The notes below the pieces were generated by a model, which saw only the letters and a list, made by a program, of their open reading frames with translations, ran no database searches and was not told the DNA's origin. Below, piece after piece: positions 42,901 through 54,254 of a DNA stretch of 64,000 nt. This DNA comes from Pisaster brevispinus. Its lineage: Eukaryota; Echinodermata; Asteroidea; Forcipulatida; Asteriidae. Made by a program: the position numbers and the translations under genes. The stretch lies in contig JAMKCF010000015.1 of NCBI GenBank assembly GCA_023634235.1, forward strand, positions 1,961,698 through 2,025,697, read 5' to 3'. How positions within the stretch are numbered: position 1 is the stretch's first letter; every line of letters starts with the position of its first letter.

Positions 42901-45900
42901 ATGAGTTTACTGGCCCCCGATGCTAAAATCACTGGCCTCAACTGTGGTCCACCAGTTTGAATTTCCAGCCCTGTGTTTCCGGAAATCCAATTCCTTCATG
43001 GTTCTACTATACAATTCCAATTCTCTTGAGTTTCAGGGGAAACTTTCAGTTGATCCCGCCAAGCTGCACTGAATATTTGATGCATTGAAATAAAAATCAT
43101 CAATAACAAATTAACAGGATGAATTTTTTATATAGGACTGCCGTCGATTTCACCAAACTCTTCCTAACTTAGGGTTAATCTTAGGACTTAGGACGAGTCC
43201 CAGCCTTGCACTGTAACAAACATGTAAACCTTTAAAGATTAATCCTAAGTTAGGACTAGTTACTCGTCCTAACTCGAGATAGGATTTATCCTAGCGTTTC
43301 GTGAAATCGGCTGCAGGTCAATTATAAATGGACTCTCTGGTGAAACAAAACATGGTGTGTTTCTTGAGTACAAAGGACTTTCAGGTGAATTTTCACATAA
43401 ACTCCACCATGGTTCTAATCTAAGAACATGATGATGTAACAATCGATAATTTACAAATCATAAACTTCAACATGTTTTAAATGTTCATATAATTTTCTTT
43501 TGCATACATGTAGTTGGACACTTCACCACTAAAGTGTTCCTTTTGCATGAATATACAAAATGTCCTTGTGACAAATCTATATGCCTGAATTTGCAGAAAG
43601 GGTGTCCAAAATTGCAACAACAAAAAAAATATCGGGGAGTCCAATTTCCGTTTTAAAGAATGACCATGATGGGGTATTCAATTCAACAACCAAACAAAGA
43701 GCCAAATTTATATTAAAAGACCCTGTCTGGCTCTTGATTTCAACCTTGGTTTGAAGTTGTCTTTTCATTGCATCTGATGAAGCAGTCTTGATGGTGGAAG
43801 ACCTTCTCGTGTTGATTTGTCACAATTTTCCCCATGAGAGGGCACTATCATCCACTGTTCATGTCACGAGAGTGGTTCATGAATGATGGCGCCCTCTCAA
43901 GGGGACAATAGAGACAAATCAACACGAGAAGCTCTTCCACCAAGACTACTAATGAAGTAGTTGCTATGAAATCTCTGCAGATATGTCTTACTAGTTAGTC
44001 AATAAAGTGCTTCAAAGTATTTTCCTCTCGGCAATTAGGCCTACCTGACTAACACCGCTACCCACAATTTAATACAATAATGATCTCAAGATTACATTCC
44101 CTCATTCCTCGTCTCCTTTCTGAGAACATTTCTTTATTAGTCATGACATAATCTCCTTCCTCACTAGGTCATTTTCCAAGAAAACCCGACCACATATCGG
44201 AATCTTCTTTCATTTACATACAGTTCATTTATCTAGTCAGTCGGTGAGTAAACAGGTCAAATCAAACTACCCCATCCCCCTTTCTTGGAATTAACACAAT
44301 GTACACAGATTACCGACCCACATTATCCCTGATGGCAGGGAACCAGTTGACATGAACCCAAAGGCAGTTGAAAGAGGGAGGGGGGAGTGTGTTTAAAAGT
44401 GAGGGGAGGGTGTCAAAAGTGGGTCAGCCAAGTTGCTAATTTTGTTTGACTTCAAAGACTACAAAATTGCACGTCACCTACATTGTAAATCTACCGTAGA
44501 TTTTTACAAATTCTTCATGTAAATTTATACGATGAACACATGTACCGGTCTGCTGGTCAAATTACAGTGTGCCGAAGCAGCACCCACCTTTCCCAAATCC
44601 ACCCCCCCCCTTCACTAATCACAAAGGGTCATGCCTTTCCTTTGTACTGATATGGCCAAACGTATTACGGCCTTACATTGTGTACATCGTGAAGCAACGA
44701 TTCCCACTCAATCTTGTTTAAAACTGTGAAATCTTATGTTAATACAAAGCATTGTTCAATATGAAGCCACGATATTACACAATAATCTACAGGATGTAGC
44801 GCTTCAAAGTAACCTGTGGTTTTGCCTGGTAACCAACACTGGCGCCGGGTAGTATTGGACTGGTGGTGGCAGGCGACTTCTGCCGACTGAAGATTACAAC
44901 CATTGGGGGTGGTGACCTCCAGTGTGGTCTTACAATCTTGATTTCCTAACAAAGACATTCTCTGACTCATCTGTATTGCAATTAATGCCCCGTGCAATGT
45001 CTTCCATACCAAAGCCACATTTCTATTCTCTTTTTGAGTGGATCACCAGTCAGTGTGGTTTTTCCTCATTTTGAGTGAGTCATCTAGACTAGCAATGTCC
45101 TTTGTTAACGTCCTTTGTTCATTCTCTAAAATCAATTCGGATCCATTTCCAAGTTGCTCAATATACTAAAGGGTCAATGCTCTTCTCCAAAAAGACTTTC
45201 ATTTACACTTTGCTTTTGAAATAAAAATCATACAAACTTCAACAGAGTTCATTCTGAGGAAAAAAAGATAGCCAAGGTAAGTATGGCTGTCAGCAGACTA
45301 GACAAGTCTAGGAGACAATCAAGCTGACTGTGAGTTTACCACCCACACATGGACAGGTGTACTGAACAAAGGAGCCAAGATCAGGAACAGGCTTTGTGTT
45401 CACCCATCCATTGTTCCAATATATACCTTGACTACAATATTAATTTAAGATCCACAAATTTTTGTGAAAAGGGACAAAGGAAGAGAGCAAAGTGTAGAAA
45501 ATGACCGTTGTCGTTTGTCAGTGGAAGTCTAGGTGCATGACTGAAAAATCCTCACACGTGTGTAAACTTGCAACTTAAACATTGAGCAATCATAAAGGAT
45601 AAACGGGGTTAATGTAACTATGGTTACAGAAAAGCTTTGAACTCACAGTAATGCTCGACTATCAAAATTTGACAAAGAAAAACCATTCCTAATTTTAAAA
45701 AAAAATTTTTTAATGACAAATGTACCGTCTACAGTGCACATATCCAGATAGCAACTTGCACATTGTTTTCAGTTTAAACATGTTACTTGATCAGCCATGG
45801 GTGTAAACTGTCTTCAGTAAAAGCAATAATTGATTAAAAGGTACATTTCAGTTTCATAAAATGAAAGCCAAAAAGTGCTGCCCAAATTGATCCCAAATCT

Positions 45901-46223
45901 ACATTTGGCAAGATACTGTGCACTGTCCTCTTTATTTTAACGACAGAACTGTGTGGCAATTTATATTCCTTTGTTCCAGACTGATGTTACATGCCATATC
46001 TACAGTTATCTCACATTACGATTGGCCTTGACGATTGCCAACAATTACCAGTATTGCACAATGGTCTCCACCACTACATGAAATAGTTGTTTTTAATACA
46101 AAGAAACCAACTTTTACCAGTTCTAGTTCGATGTAATTTCTTTTGGGGTCACTGGTAGGCGTACTACTTCATGTTTAGAATGGGCACAGTCAAAAACAAC
46201 ATTTCAAACAGCACTCCCCCTTC

Positions 46224-46261
<38 letters not shown>

Positions 46262-48268
46262 CTCTGCAAAAGGGTGTGTCGGGATTGTCAACATACTGCA
46301 GGTGATGAATGTTACATGTAGATGAAGCTCAATCAGTTGAGTGACCAACAAGAAGTCCTTCAGTTAATGACCCCTAACCCAATTAAAACCATTGTCTATC
46401 AATCTAGCATACATAATGAGCTTATCTACGTTTTGGGGGACAATAGGACTCATGAACAAAGGCAACCCATAATCTCCCCTCAGAGTCAAACATTTTTCCT
46501 TGAATCTGATCCTTTCTGAAGGTCAAGGTTGATTCCAAAGCGTGAAGGGGCATCAACAGGGTCCTCTTTACAGTGGTCCGTCAGCCAATGGCTTGTTAAA
46601 ACCAGTCATAACTCTCTCAGTCCAAGTGGTTCGGTTGGCTACTTCCTATTCAGGCCCCTGACATTTTGCAAACCTTTTCTTCTTCTTTTCAAGTTATTTA
46701 TTTTAAATATTACTTTTTAAACTTTCAACAAGTTTCAGGACCTAATTGCTCGTAAAATAAGTTTTTTTTACGAACCCATTATCGCTTCGAAGGGCTGATA
46801 CATGTAGGTGATTGGTAGCAACCAGATTTCAAGACGTATCAAATAAACTACTTGAATTAATTTTTTTTTTTAAATATTAAATTAAAACAAAGTTTAAGGA
46901 CCTAATACGTAATAGGTCCGCAAGAACAGTGCTTAGCATGACCGAAGTATCAGTAGATTTGCCATTCTGTGTTTCCATGAAGTGGCCAATCACGATACGC
47001 CACCTAATCCACAGAGCCAAACACAAGTAAATGTTAAGTAGTTCTGCATTTGCATGAAGTGACGTATCTGTTGACCAATTGAAGTTAAGCGTTTTCACAA
47101 AGCGATGTATGCATTGGTTTGTACACAGTGCTCTGCGCGCGCGTCTCGTTTTTTCCTTTTCACAAAATGATGAATGTGTTTAGGAAATAATAACTCATCA
47201 AAAAAGTTTGCAAGATTGAAACACTAAAAAAGAAGTCAGCTTTATTTTTGAATGAAAATTTGTGTAATCAGTCTCCGAAACAGTAGTTTGAAAAATAACT
47301 TAAAGCTTCAACCGCAATTTTCTGGCTGTGGTGCACCGTACGTCAGTTCGTGGCGCGACCAATGAATTGATGAACTGACACTTTAAGCCCAAGACTAATG
47401 GCATGTTTTGCAAGATGATCACATACTATTTAATATCCTTCATTTTTTGTGAAACATAAATCTTAAAATTCCGATGTGATAACTTCATCACATTAATTCA
47501 AAACACATGGAATTTTTAAGATTGAGAGATTTCTTGTAGTTACTTCATGTGAGGTTTTCATTTCCTTGACCACCAGCATGGTTTGCTTATTTTCAAATTT
47601 ACGTCACTTTCTTTCAACATGGAATGATATACTGCATCAATCATAAAACGCAACTTTGCTTCAAAGTAAAAATTAGAAAAAGCATTTTTTGTTTTGTTTG
47701 ATCAACATCTCACAAATTTGTTTTCACCAGGGAACTGTTTAAAACAATTTACTTAACTTTTCCATCAAGTGTTTCACAAGACTACAGACGCTGTAATAAC
47801 ACATCTCTGTCACTTCTCAATGCATCCTTCAACCAAACTGGACAACAGGCTGAATCCAACCACAGCTTTTCACTCACCGAAAATATGAAAAAGCGGTCAG
47901 ATTCAGCATCTATTCCACAAACCCAAAATTTAAACAAAGAGAAACTAACAGGTGAACAAAGTTTATCGCACAAACTACTTTCATAAGACGACTGATTGGA
48001 CAGATTTCATGGTAAAGGAAAATAGTAGTTACTTAATTTTATATTCAGGAAACATAGATAAACTATTATAAAACCAACCTTCATTTGAATGGTTAGACTG
48101 GGTGGACCCTCCACCTCCTGCGGTGCCTCCTTTTCTCCATCCTCGCCAGTTGTTATTACTGACGCTTTCCGCTTCACTCACCCACGAACAAAGAGAGTCT
48201 TCCTCGAAACGATCACTGTCTTCAAAAGAGAATCGGTCTTGTTCCTCCCAGTCATAAATGTACTCCAT
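21504..48268 (-). CDS. ZSWIM8: ZSWIM8 orthologue, SWIM-domain E3 ligase substrate receptor
   Basis: Coding exons from 5' to 3' on the minus strand: 48268-48079, 35765-35621, 34474-34380, 33812-33532, 33329-33127, 32749-32548, 31873-30770, 30485-30345, 29875-29702, 29199-29025, 28377-28148, 27592-26974, 26869-26659, 25964-25863, 25188-24893, 24503-24292, 23362-22417, 21922-21504. The 5745 nt give 1914 aa, close to the human protein (about 1840 aa). It matches ZSWIM8 end to end: FSFEDSDRFEEDSLCS, the SWIM motif, LLRPLRGREPEG, HACASMCDE, SEHPLLCEG, ASIDSSAPETTS and AAYRVGMLA. Known role: substrate receptor of a cullin-RING ubiquitin ligase (EBAX-1 in worms), which directs Argonaute destruction in target-directed microRNA degradation and acts in protein quality control. 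Confidence 0.96.
22417..23362 (-). CDS. ZSWIM8: ZSWIM8 exon 17: proline-rich region
   Basis: A 946-nt exon (residues 1461-1775). It begins CKEQDYHMLANACLAVE and has a long Pro/His/Gln-rich stretch of about 200 residues. It ends with the conserved LDAAYRVGMLAIDTLARRVH and NPPYGEDIKWLLEISKRLG. The middle is low complexity and length-variable in the family. Confidence 0.94.
23774..24170. repeat. 25-bp minisatellite in ZSWIM8 intron 16
   Basis: About 16 tandem copies of a 25-bp unit containing GTCAATATAAGTAAAAGGCA, with small variants (AAACAGC, ATATGT). It has no spacers, so it is a minisatellite rather than a spaced array. Confidence 0.85.
24292..25188 (-). CDS. ZSWIM8: ZSWIM8 exons 15-16
   Basis: Exons 25188-24893 and 24503-24292 encode residues about 1291-1460. 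They include NQPSEASAHFFFELARTVL, HLCAFEIGLYAL, SRTYSSHVSWITGQAMEIG, GHLTPTEAASLADKAS and AAELALSCLRHAHALNP. This is among the most conserved parts of the protein. A longer open frame over the same bases in another frame is a shadow. Confidence 0.94.
24674..24812. mobile_element. MITE-like repeat, GGCTATGGCT type
   Basis: It contains TACGGCTATGGCTGGAT, GCATCATCATG, CCTAGCAACATCC and CAGTCAAAGCCATAGCC. The terminal GGCTATGGCT / AGCCATAGCC arms are inverted. The same organisation recurs at 53816-53935. Intronic and non-coding. Confidence 0.6.
25254..25626 (+). mobile_element. SINE family A, full-length copy
   Basis: The tRNA-Leu-like head (GTCGTAGCCGAGCGG, GGACTCAAGCTC, GGGTTCGAATCCC) is followed by CTTGAGCAAGACACTTAA and CCAGGAGTAAATGGGTACC. 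The body runs on to CCAGTGACCAGGGGTAAT, GAGCGCTATATAAGAAG and an (ATT)n tail ending at 25626. It is the best preserved member of the family here. It is inserted antisense in ZSWIM8 intron 14. Confidence 0.85.
25863..27592 (-). CDS. ZSWIM8: ZSWIM8 exons 12-14: low-complexity middle
   Basis: Exons 27592-26974, 26869-26659 and 25964-25863 encode residues about 981-1290. They are rich in Ser, Pro and Arg and probably disordered, with the conserved island AAIDSSAPETTSSDNSPT. The 102-nt exon 14 was not obvious as an open frame. It is placed from its phase, the TCTTAG acceptor and the GTAAGA donor. Confidence 0.88.
26090..26440 (-). mobile_element. MITE-like repeat, copy 1 (pair with 38.05 kb)
   Basis: It shares long stretches in reverse orientation with 38050-38420: AACAAACCTTTG, GTGAAAAACCA, TTGGTTGTAAC, GTTTTCAGAT and GACAAAATGGT. 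It is non-coding, about 350 bp, and lies in ZSWIM8 intron 13. Confidence 0.65.
27741..27970. mobile_element. Palindromic MITE, second copy
   Basis: GCCCAATTTCATGGCTCTGC at the left end pairs with GCAGAGCCATGAAATTAGGC at the right end. The interior repeats TTTGCTTAC / GTAAGCAAAG. Related to the element at 19690-19882. It lies in ZSWIM8 intron 11. Confidence 0.75.
28148..30485 (-). CDS. ZSWIM8: ZSWIM8 exons 8-11
   Basis: Exons 30485-30345, 29875-29702, 29199-29025 and 28377-28148 encode residues about 741-980, a helical-repeat-like region. Conserved stretches include RAEALHAHGY, ELAEEMLDNPPEL, HHLAFKIGMFGLEL, LLASFIFDAL, CGFDAAVAALAVK and SEHPLLCEGIRRQKG. All donors fit consensus except exon 11 (GTTGGT). 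Confidence 0.93.
28490..28970. repeat. Two-copy tandem repeat with hammerhead-like motif
   Basis: Two diverged copies about 255 bp apart share GTGTAGATT, GGGAGACTACTACTTT, GGATCGAGGGGACTTC, GGAGTGAGT and a TAGC..GCTCTAGTCA segment (28679-28702 and 28934-28957). On the minus strand copy 1 reads CTGACGA, then a six-base-pair stem GACTAG/CTAGTC, then GAAA, which resembles a hammerhead ribozyme core. It lies in ZSWIM8 intron 10. Confidence 0.6.
30065..30305. repeat. Two-copy tandem duplication, about 117 bp
   Basis: GATAGATAAAYTATGCCAGC, CTGCATAATATCATG and ACCCTCCTACTGT each occur twice at a constant offset. It lies in ZSWIM8 intron 8, immediately before exon 8 in plus-strand order. Confidence 0.65.
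30770..31873 (-). CDS. ZSWIM8: ZSWIM8 exon 7: large variable exon
   Basis: A 1104-nt phase 0 exon (residues 373-740). Its start is conserved (HACASMCDE, LWRL, GFKPAIGACLMDWKDY, GVTYTD). The remainder is a poorly conserved Ser/Glu/Asp-rich, presumably disordered region that ends in a conserved LFARIKRMEDKIE. An open frame on the opposite strand (31047-31508) is a shadow of this exon. Confidence 0.93.
31935..32546. repeat. 44-bp minisatellite, about 13 copies
   Basis: ATTCTACAGTG recurs every 44 bp (31943, 31987, 32031, 32075 and on) through about 32525. The unit contains CCTACAGAACTACAAGCAAT. The array fills almost all of ZSWIM8 intron 6 and its last partial unit runs into the donor site of exon 6. 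Confidence 0.88.
32548..33329 (-). CDS. ZSWIM8: ZSWIM8 exons 5-6
   Basis: Exons 33329-33127 and 32749-32548 encode residues about 238-372. They include LPTAQRLLDELLSSQ, VCGAPDPTAGPSAS, LLRPLRGREPEG, WNLLSIVREM and RRRDSNA, essentially unchanged from vertebrates. The splice donor of exon 6 abuts the 44-bp minisatellite in the next intron. Confidence 0.94.
33532..33812 (-). CDS. ZSWIM8: ZSWIM8 exon 4: SWIM zinc finger
   Basis: This exon encodes the SWIM zinc-binding motif CxCx(n)CxH: Cys179-x-Cys181, then Cys188-Ser-His190 (CTC...WCSHVVALC), about residues 177-194. It is followed by RAPVSESLSRL and SQYLISELP, both strongly conserved. All four predicted zinc ligands are present. Confidence 0.95.
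34380..35765 (-). CDS. ZSWIM8: ZSWIM8 exons 2-3: BC-box/cullin-binding region
   Basis: Exons 35765-35621 and 34474-34380 encode residues about 64-143. They include LVELAAKTVALHFPFEVVE, MYPPVPENLQLRIAF, SFPENEEDI and YSCLANGS. In this family the segment contains the elongin-BC-box-like and cullin-box sequences that attach the receptor to the ligase. Its near identity to vertebrate sequence, compared with the variable middle of the protein, is consistent with that role. Confidence 0.92.
34885..35453 (-). mobile_element. SINE family A copy split by a TTAA element
   Basis: On the minus strand the tRNA-like head (CATGGCCGAGTGGTTAAGAG, GGACTCGAGCTC, GGGTTCGAGTCC) begins at 35453 and runs through CTTAAGCAAGACACTTAACC. 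The sequence is then interrupted by the element at 35019-35289. It resumes with AAAAGAACCCTGTACACTTA and GTTTCTGGCAGTGGCTGCTG, as in the copy at 15030. Confidence 0.8.
35019..35289. mobile_element. TTAA-flanked MITE (piggyBac-like), copy 1
   Basis: A 271-bp element with terminal inverted repeats CACGTTGACTGCCG / CGGCAGTCAACGTG, flanked on both sides by TTAA (35015-35018 and 35290-35293). Inside are two near-palindromes, CTACGAGTATATTCGTAG and CTACGAGTATACTC. It has no coding capacity. TTAA target duplication is the signature of piggyBac transposases, so it is probably mobilised in trans. It is inserted in a family A SINE. Confidence 0.88.
35850..35968 (-). mobile_element. SINE family B fragment, minus strand
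   Basis: The reverse complement reads GGGTTCGAATCCC, CCGAGTAATATGCCTATTGG, GAAAGCACCGAGTATACAGT and GGGTAAAACCAAA, as in the plus-strand copies at 36.4-36.85 kb. It meets another family B fragment head to head at about 35970. Confidence 0.65.
35970..36350 (+). mobile_element. SINE family B fragment split by the second TTAA element
   Basis: GGGAAAGTACTGAGTACACA lies directly before the element at 36008. CACACATCGGTGTCTGGGTA and AATATTCTTTATCCCCGATG follow it. The uninterrupted equivalent is seen at about 36516-36590, which fixes the insertion point. Confidence 0.75.
36008..36290. mobile_element. TTAA-flanked MITE (piggyBac-like), copy 2, inverted
   Basis: A 283-bp element in reverse orientation to copy 1, with the same terminal repeats and TTAA on both sides (36004-36007 and 36291-36294). 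The two copies share CCACTTGGCAA-type, GCATGCGCACC-type and AAAGCCTTTCATTCTCTACG / complement segments. It is inserted into a family B SINE. Confidence 0.88.
36414..36605 (+). mobile_element. SINE family B, copy with tRNA-like head
   Basis: A box TGGTCTAGTGG and B box GGTTCGAATCC are properly spaced in a tRNA-like head that starts AATCTCGGTGG. The body contains GGGAAAGTACAGAGAATACA, GTAAAACCAAATAACACTC and TTTATCCCTGATGC. It lies in ZSWIM8 intron 1, antisense to the gene. Confidence 0.8.
36673..36850 (+). mobile_element. SINE family B, second copy in tandem
   Basis: The same head as the preceding copy (CTCGGTGGTCTAGTGGTAAG) with B box GGTTCTAATCCC, then CGAGTAATATATGCCTGTGG and a tail with AATATTCTTTATCCCTGATG. 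It lies only about 70 bp downstream of the first copy in the same orientation. Confidence 0.8.
37695..38060 (-). mobile_element. MITE family D, copy 1
   Basis: Ends share AGGTATACTTTTGGCAATTG and the reverse complement of GTAATTACCAAAGGTATAC. The interior has CACTTGGTGTGTCCCAACAT, AGCCTTTCTCAGATTCAA and GCTCTTTACCAAGT. Related copies are at 58185-58390 and 60875-61258 in opposite orientation. Non-coding. Confidence 0.7.
38050..38420 (+). mobile_element. MITE-like repeat, copy 2 (pair with 26.1 kb)
   Basis: It contains GATAGAGCTGACAAAATGGT, CAGTGTTCATGTTTTGTGTG, GGTGAAAAACCATG and TTTTGGTTGTAACCAAACC, matching 26090-26440 in reverse. It overlaps the end of the family D element, so one is probably nested in the other. 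Confidence 0.65.
40555..40685. repeat. A/T-rich simple repeat
   Basis: An imperfect run of AATAAATAGAAATAAAT units in ZSWIM8 intron 1. Confidence 0.7.
43137..43316. mobile_element. MITE with GATTTCACGAAAC-type ends
   Basis: Inverted ends are TGCCGTCGATTTCACCAAAC and the reverse complement of GTTTCGTGAAATCGGCTGCA. The interior has nested inverted motifs CCTAACTTAGG / CCTAAGTTAGG and GGACGAGT / ACTCGTCC. A diverged fragment with similar motifs is at about 34650-34800. No coding capacity. Confidence 0.75.
43782..43951. mobile_element. MITE with about 35-bp inverted arms
   Basis: The left arm (43783-43819: GTCTTGATGGTGGAAGA, CTTCTCGTGTTGATTTGTC) is the near-exact reverse complement of the right arm (43913-43950: GACAAATCAACACGAGAAG, TCTTCCACCAAGAC). 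The central part also has GAGAGGGC / GCCCTCTC inverted motifs. It is a fold-back element of about 170 bp. Confidence 0.78.
46223..46261. repeat. (CAA)n microsatellite
   Basis: About 13 uninterrupted CAA units in ZSWIM8 intron 1. Confidence 0.9.
48079..48268 (-). CDS. ZSWIM8: ZSWIM8 coding exon 1 with start codon
   Basis: The ATG at 48268-48266 begins an acidic N terminus (residues 1-63) containing FSFEDSDRFEEDSLCS and NWRGWRK, both conserved in ZSWIM8. A Gly/Ser/Asn-rich stretch follows. The donor GAAG|GTTGGT is weaker than consensus but gives the correct phase 1 into the exon at 35765. The reading frame has a close match to the human start, so this ATG is secure. Confidence 0.93.
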
Positions 48269-48993
48269 ATCTCATTAACTGAGTGGAAAATTTATCTTAA
48301 AATCTAAAAGACAATGGAAAAAAGGAAATCAATTATTGTTAGCGTACAAAAATAAGAGCTATGTATGTGTGATGGCATTCTAGCAACAGCAACAAAATAT
48401 TTATTGGGCAAATAATGTGAACAAATTCCTGTCTGACAATTTGACAAATTTTGTGACGATCTGACAATAATAGTGAAACAAATGTTTGTTTTGGTGTGGA
48501 ATGATACATGTGTACTGTAACACACTATTGCTTATTGTTATTTCACGATGGCTCTTTAATTGTCAAATAAATATTTATTAAAAAACCAAGAACCATTTTG
48601 TGGCATTTTTTTCAGAAATACCAAGTAAAACAAAAAGGCCAAAAAGTTTTACTTCAACAATCCAATTCTTTCTTAATCATGTTAATGTTCTCAATTTAGT
48701 ATTTTACCAACATCATTATTAATATTAATGTTGATGTAACAAAGTTACAAACAAAAAGGACATGAACCATGTCACCATCACCAGTGACTGAGTGAGTATA
48801 TAATTTAAAGGAACAGTACACTGTCTACATAATTTCCTAGTCATGCCTTACCACACTCTACAACAACACTAAACAGTTTTCCCGAACAGACTACAAAAAT
48901 TACAATATTCAGAAATCTCCTTCATTTGGAGCAATTTCTAGTTTTGGTAACTCGTTAACACTGCGTATATTACTGTAAATATGATATACTCAC

Positions 48994-49130
48994 GACTGAA
49001 CACGAAACTGCCTTCATCCGTCCATTTCAGCCACGGTTTATGCGAGTCTTTTTGTTCGTTCTGCTATGAATGATCCAGCTGTCGACCAACTCTCTACACA
49101 CAGGCTAGCGCAGGCATATCCTAAACAATA
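48994..49130 (-). other. ZSWIM8: Candidate non-coding first exon of ZSWIM8
   Basis: Directly upstream of the ZSWIM8 ATG there is an acceptor-like TTCCACTCAG ending at plus position 48279, leaving a 10-nt leader 48278-48269. About 0.7 kb further upstream a consensus donor CAGTC|GTGAGT occurs at 48994/48993. A 5' UTR exon ending at 48994 and starting near 49130 would fit. The start is a guess. Transcript data are needed to fix it. Confidence 0.4.
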
Positions 49131-49508
49131 ACAACATGGCTCTCTGTGTTCGGGAGCGGTCGGAAGACCTCGACTGTTTCCGGCAAATCAAGGTCATTGA
49201 ACTTAGTTTGACCTTATTTATGTAGGTTGAGCTGGTACTCTTGTTTCGGAACGTTTTACGACGTGCTATTTTACCGAAACCAGCTATTTTGCGCTTGCCT
49301 TCCCACGTCCCCCCCCCCCCCCGAAAAAAGTAAAATATTTTAGTAAACTTGATTATCAACCAGAAAACTTTCAGGGAAAAGCATAAATTAAAGTGCTGAA
49401 AATTCTGTTGAATATGTCATTTCAGTTTTTGTATGAATTAAATGTCAGTTCAAATTGCTAAAGAACTGTAATATTGGTGGACGAGGCTGAACGGATGACC
49501 TTATTTGA
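49131..49508. promoter_or_regulatory. Probable shared promoter region of ZSWIM8 and RPS14
   Basis: It lies between the inferred first exons of two divergently transcribed housekeeping genes. It has no TATA box I can support. It contains CpG-bearing stretches (GGAGCGGTCGG, GGAACGTTTTACGACGTGC) in an otherwise AT-rich window. Bidirectional promoters of this size are common for such pairs. The limits are inference. Confidence 0.4.
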
Positions 49509-49544
49509 CCTCTTTTATACTAGAAGGTGCTTCTGTTGACGAAG
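49509..49544 (+). other. RPS14: Candidate non-coding TOP exon of RPS14
   Basis: CCTCTTTT at 49509-49516 fits a 5' terminal oligopyrimidine start, as expected for ribosomal protein mRNAs whose translation follows growth signalling. Thirty-six nucleotides later ACGAAG|GTATAA gives a good donor. The coding exon has an acceptor (CTTTCAG) two bases before the ATG, so a separate leader exon must exist. This is the best candidate I can find. Confidence 0.5.
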
Positions 49545-50543
49545 GTATAATGTTGTGAAAGAAATCCACTTCCATCCGTCTTTTTTCGACGGTTTATTGG
49601 GTTTATTTTTCCATTCAAAATAAATATGAAATATGAAGTGTCTATTCACGTAGATTTGGCTTTATTTTTTAAATCAGAATTTGTTAAATTCTAGTTTGAA
49701 AAAGCCGAGTCGCTTTCCTGATGCAAGTGGGGAAACATGGATAACGTCTGTACTTTTGTGTTACTGACGTCTGGGTACTTATCTTGTCTTGCAGTAAAAT
49801 ATCTGCCACGAAAATATTGTAGATAATAATAGTTACACCAAGTTTCAATACATATTTTAATTAAATAGTACCATGTTTTCATCTCAAACTATGTTTGTTA
49901 CGAAGTCAGTCAATAACTGTTAGTAAATTGAAGAAATGTGTTCAAGATATGGACATGAAATCAATATTTATTTTGTCAATGACAATTTCTGCTGGCCTGT
50001 CGTGTGATGATGAAACGAAAAATAAAACTAATGTTGTTGGAGTTGTGCGGCAGTATTAAAAAATCCCTGTAATTTGATGCGTTATCCTACAGCCACTAGT
50101 GCCAATATGCTGGACTCCCTCCGTTCTTGGTAGGCCTATAGTATTGGCTATTCTTGGCCCAACGGCTACGCCCAGCCCCAGATAAAGATAGCATCAGGAG
50201 GTGAAACTAATTTTTTCAAATGGAAACCAGTGATTTTTGTTCGCAGATTTTTTTTTTTGCGTAGGGCCAAGAGTAGAAGCCCAGTTAAGATTGTTATCTA
50301 TCATAACATTTATCAATAAGTGAATTAGTGGTTGTTGATAAAGAAAAAGCATCAGGATAGCTGTCTTTTTTGCTGACATTTCAAGTCCAAGGGTACCAGG
50401 AAATCTTTCATAACCCTCCCTTCAATGAATACAAGTGCGAATTGTTTACAAACAAGTTATACAAACAAATCTGTCAATCTCCTACATCAAGTTTTTACAT
50501 TATGTCGGCAATTGATTAATTGATTCTTTTTTATCTTTCAGAC

Positions 50544-54187
<3,644 letters not shown>

Positions 54188-54248
54188 AGGGCGCTGTTGT
54201 CAGCAAAAGTACTGTACAAAGCAAGTGTTATGTTCTGTAAACCTGGTC

Positions 54249-54254
54249 AATAAA
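54249..54254 (+). terminator. RPS14: RPS14 poly(A) signal
   Basis: AATAAA at 54249-54254, giving a short 3' UTR of about 80-100 nt, usual for ribosomal protein genes. Confidence 0.8.

Larger units (their letters stand above)
35766..48078 (-). other. ZSWIM8: ZSWIM8 intron 1, 12.3 kb
   Basis: No coding exon is recognised between coding exons 1 and 2. The contents are family B SINEs and a TTAA element (35.85-36.85 kb), MITE-like pieces (37.7-38.4, 43.1 and 43.8 kb), A/T-rich simple repeats (40.55-40.68 kb), a poly-A tract (41.41-41.44 kb) and a CAA microsatellite (46.2 kb). The rest is AT-rich unique sequence in which I see nothing specific. Frames up to about 110 codons (for example 38700-39032 minus) match nothing I know. 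A long first intron often carries regulatory elements, which cannot be identified from one sequence. Confidence 0.75.

Noticed and set aside
44734..45018. Minus-strand 94-codon frame in ZSWIM8 intron 1
   Set aside because: No recognisable domain, no splice context and no codon bias seen, so it is not supported as a gene.
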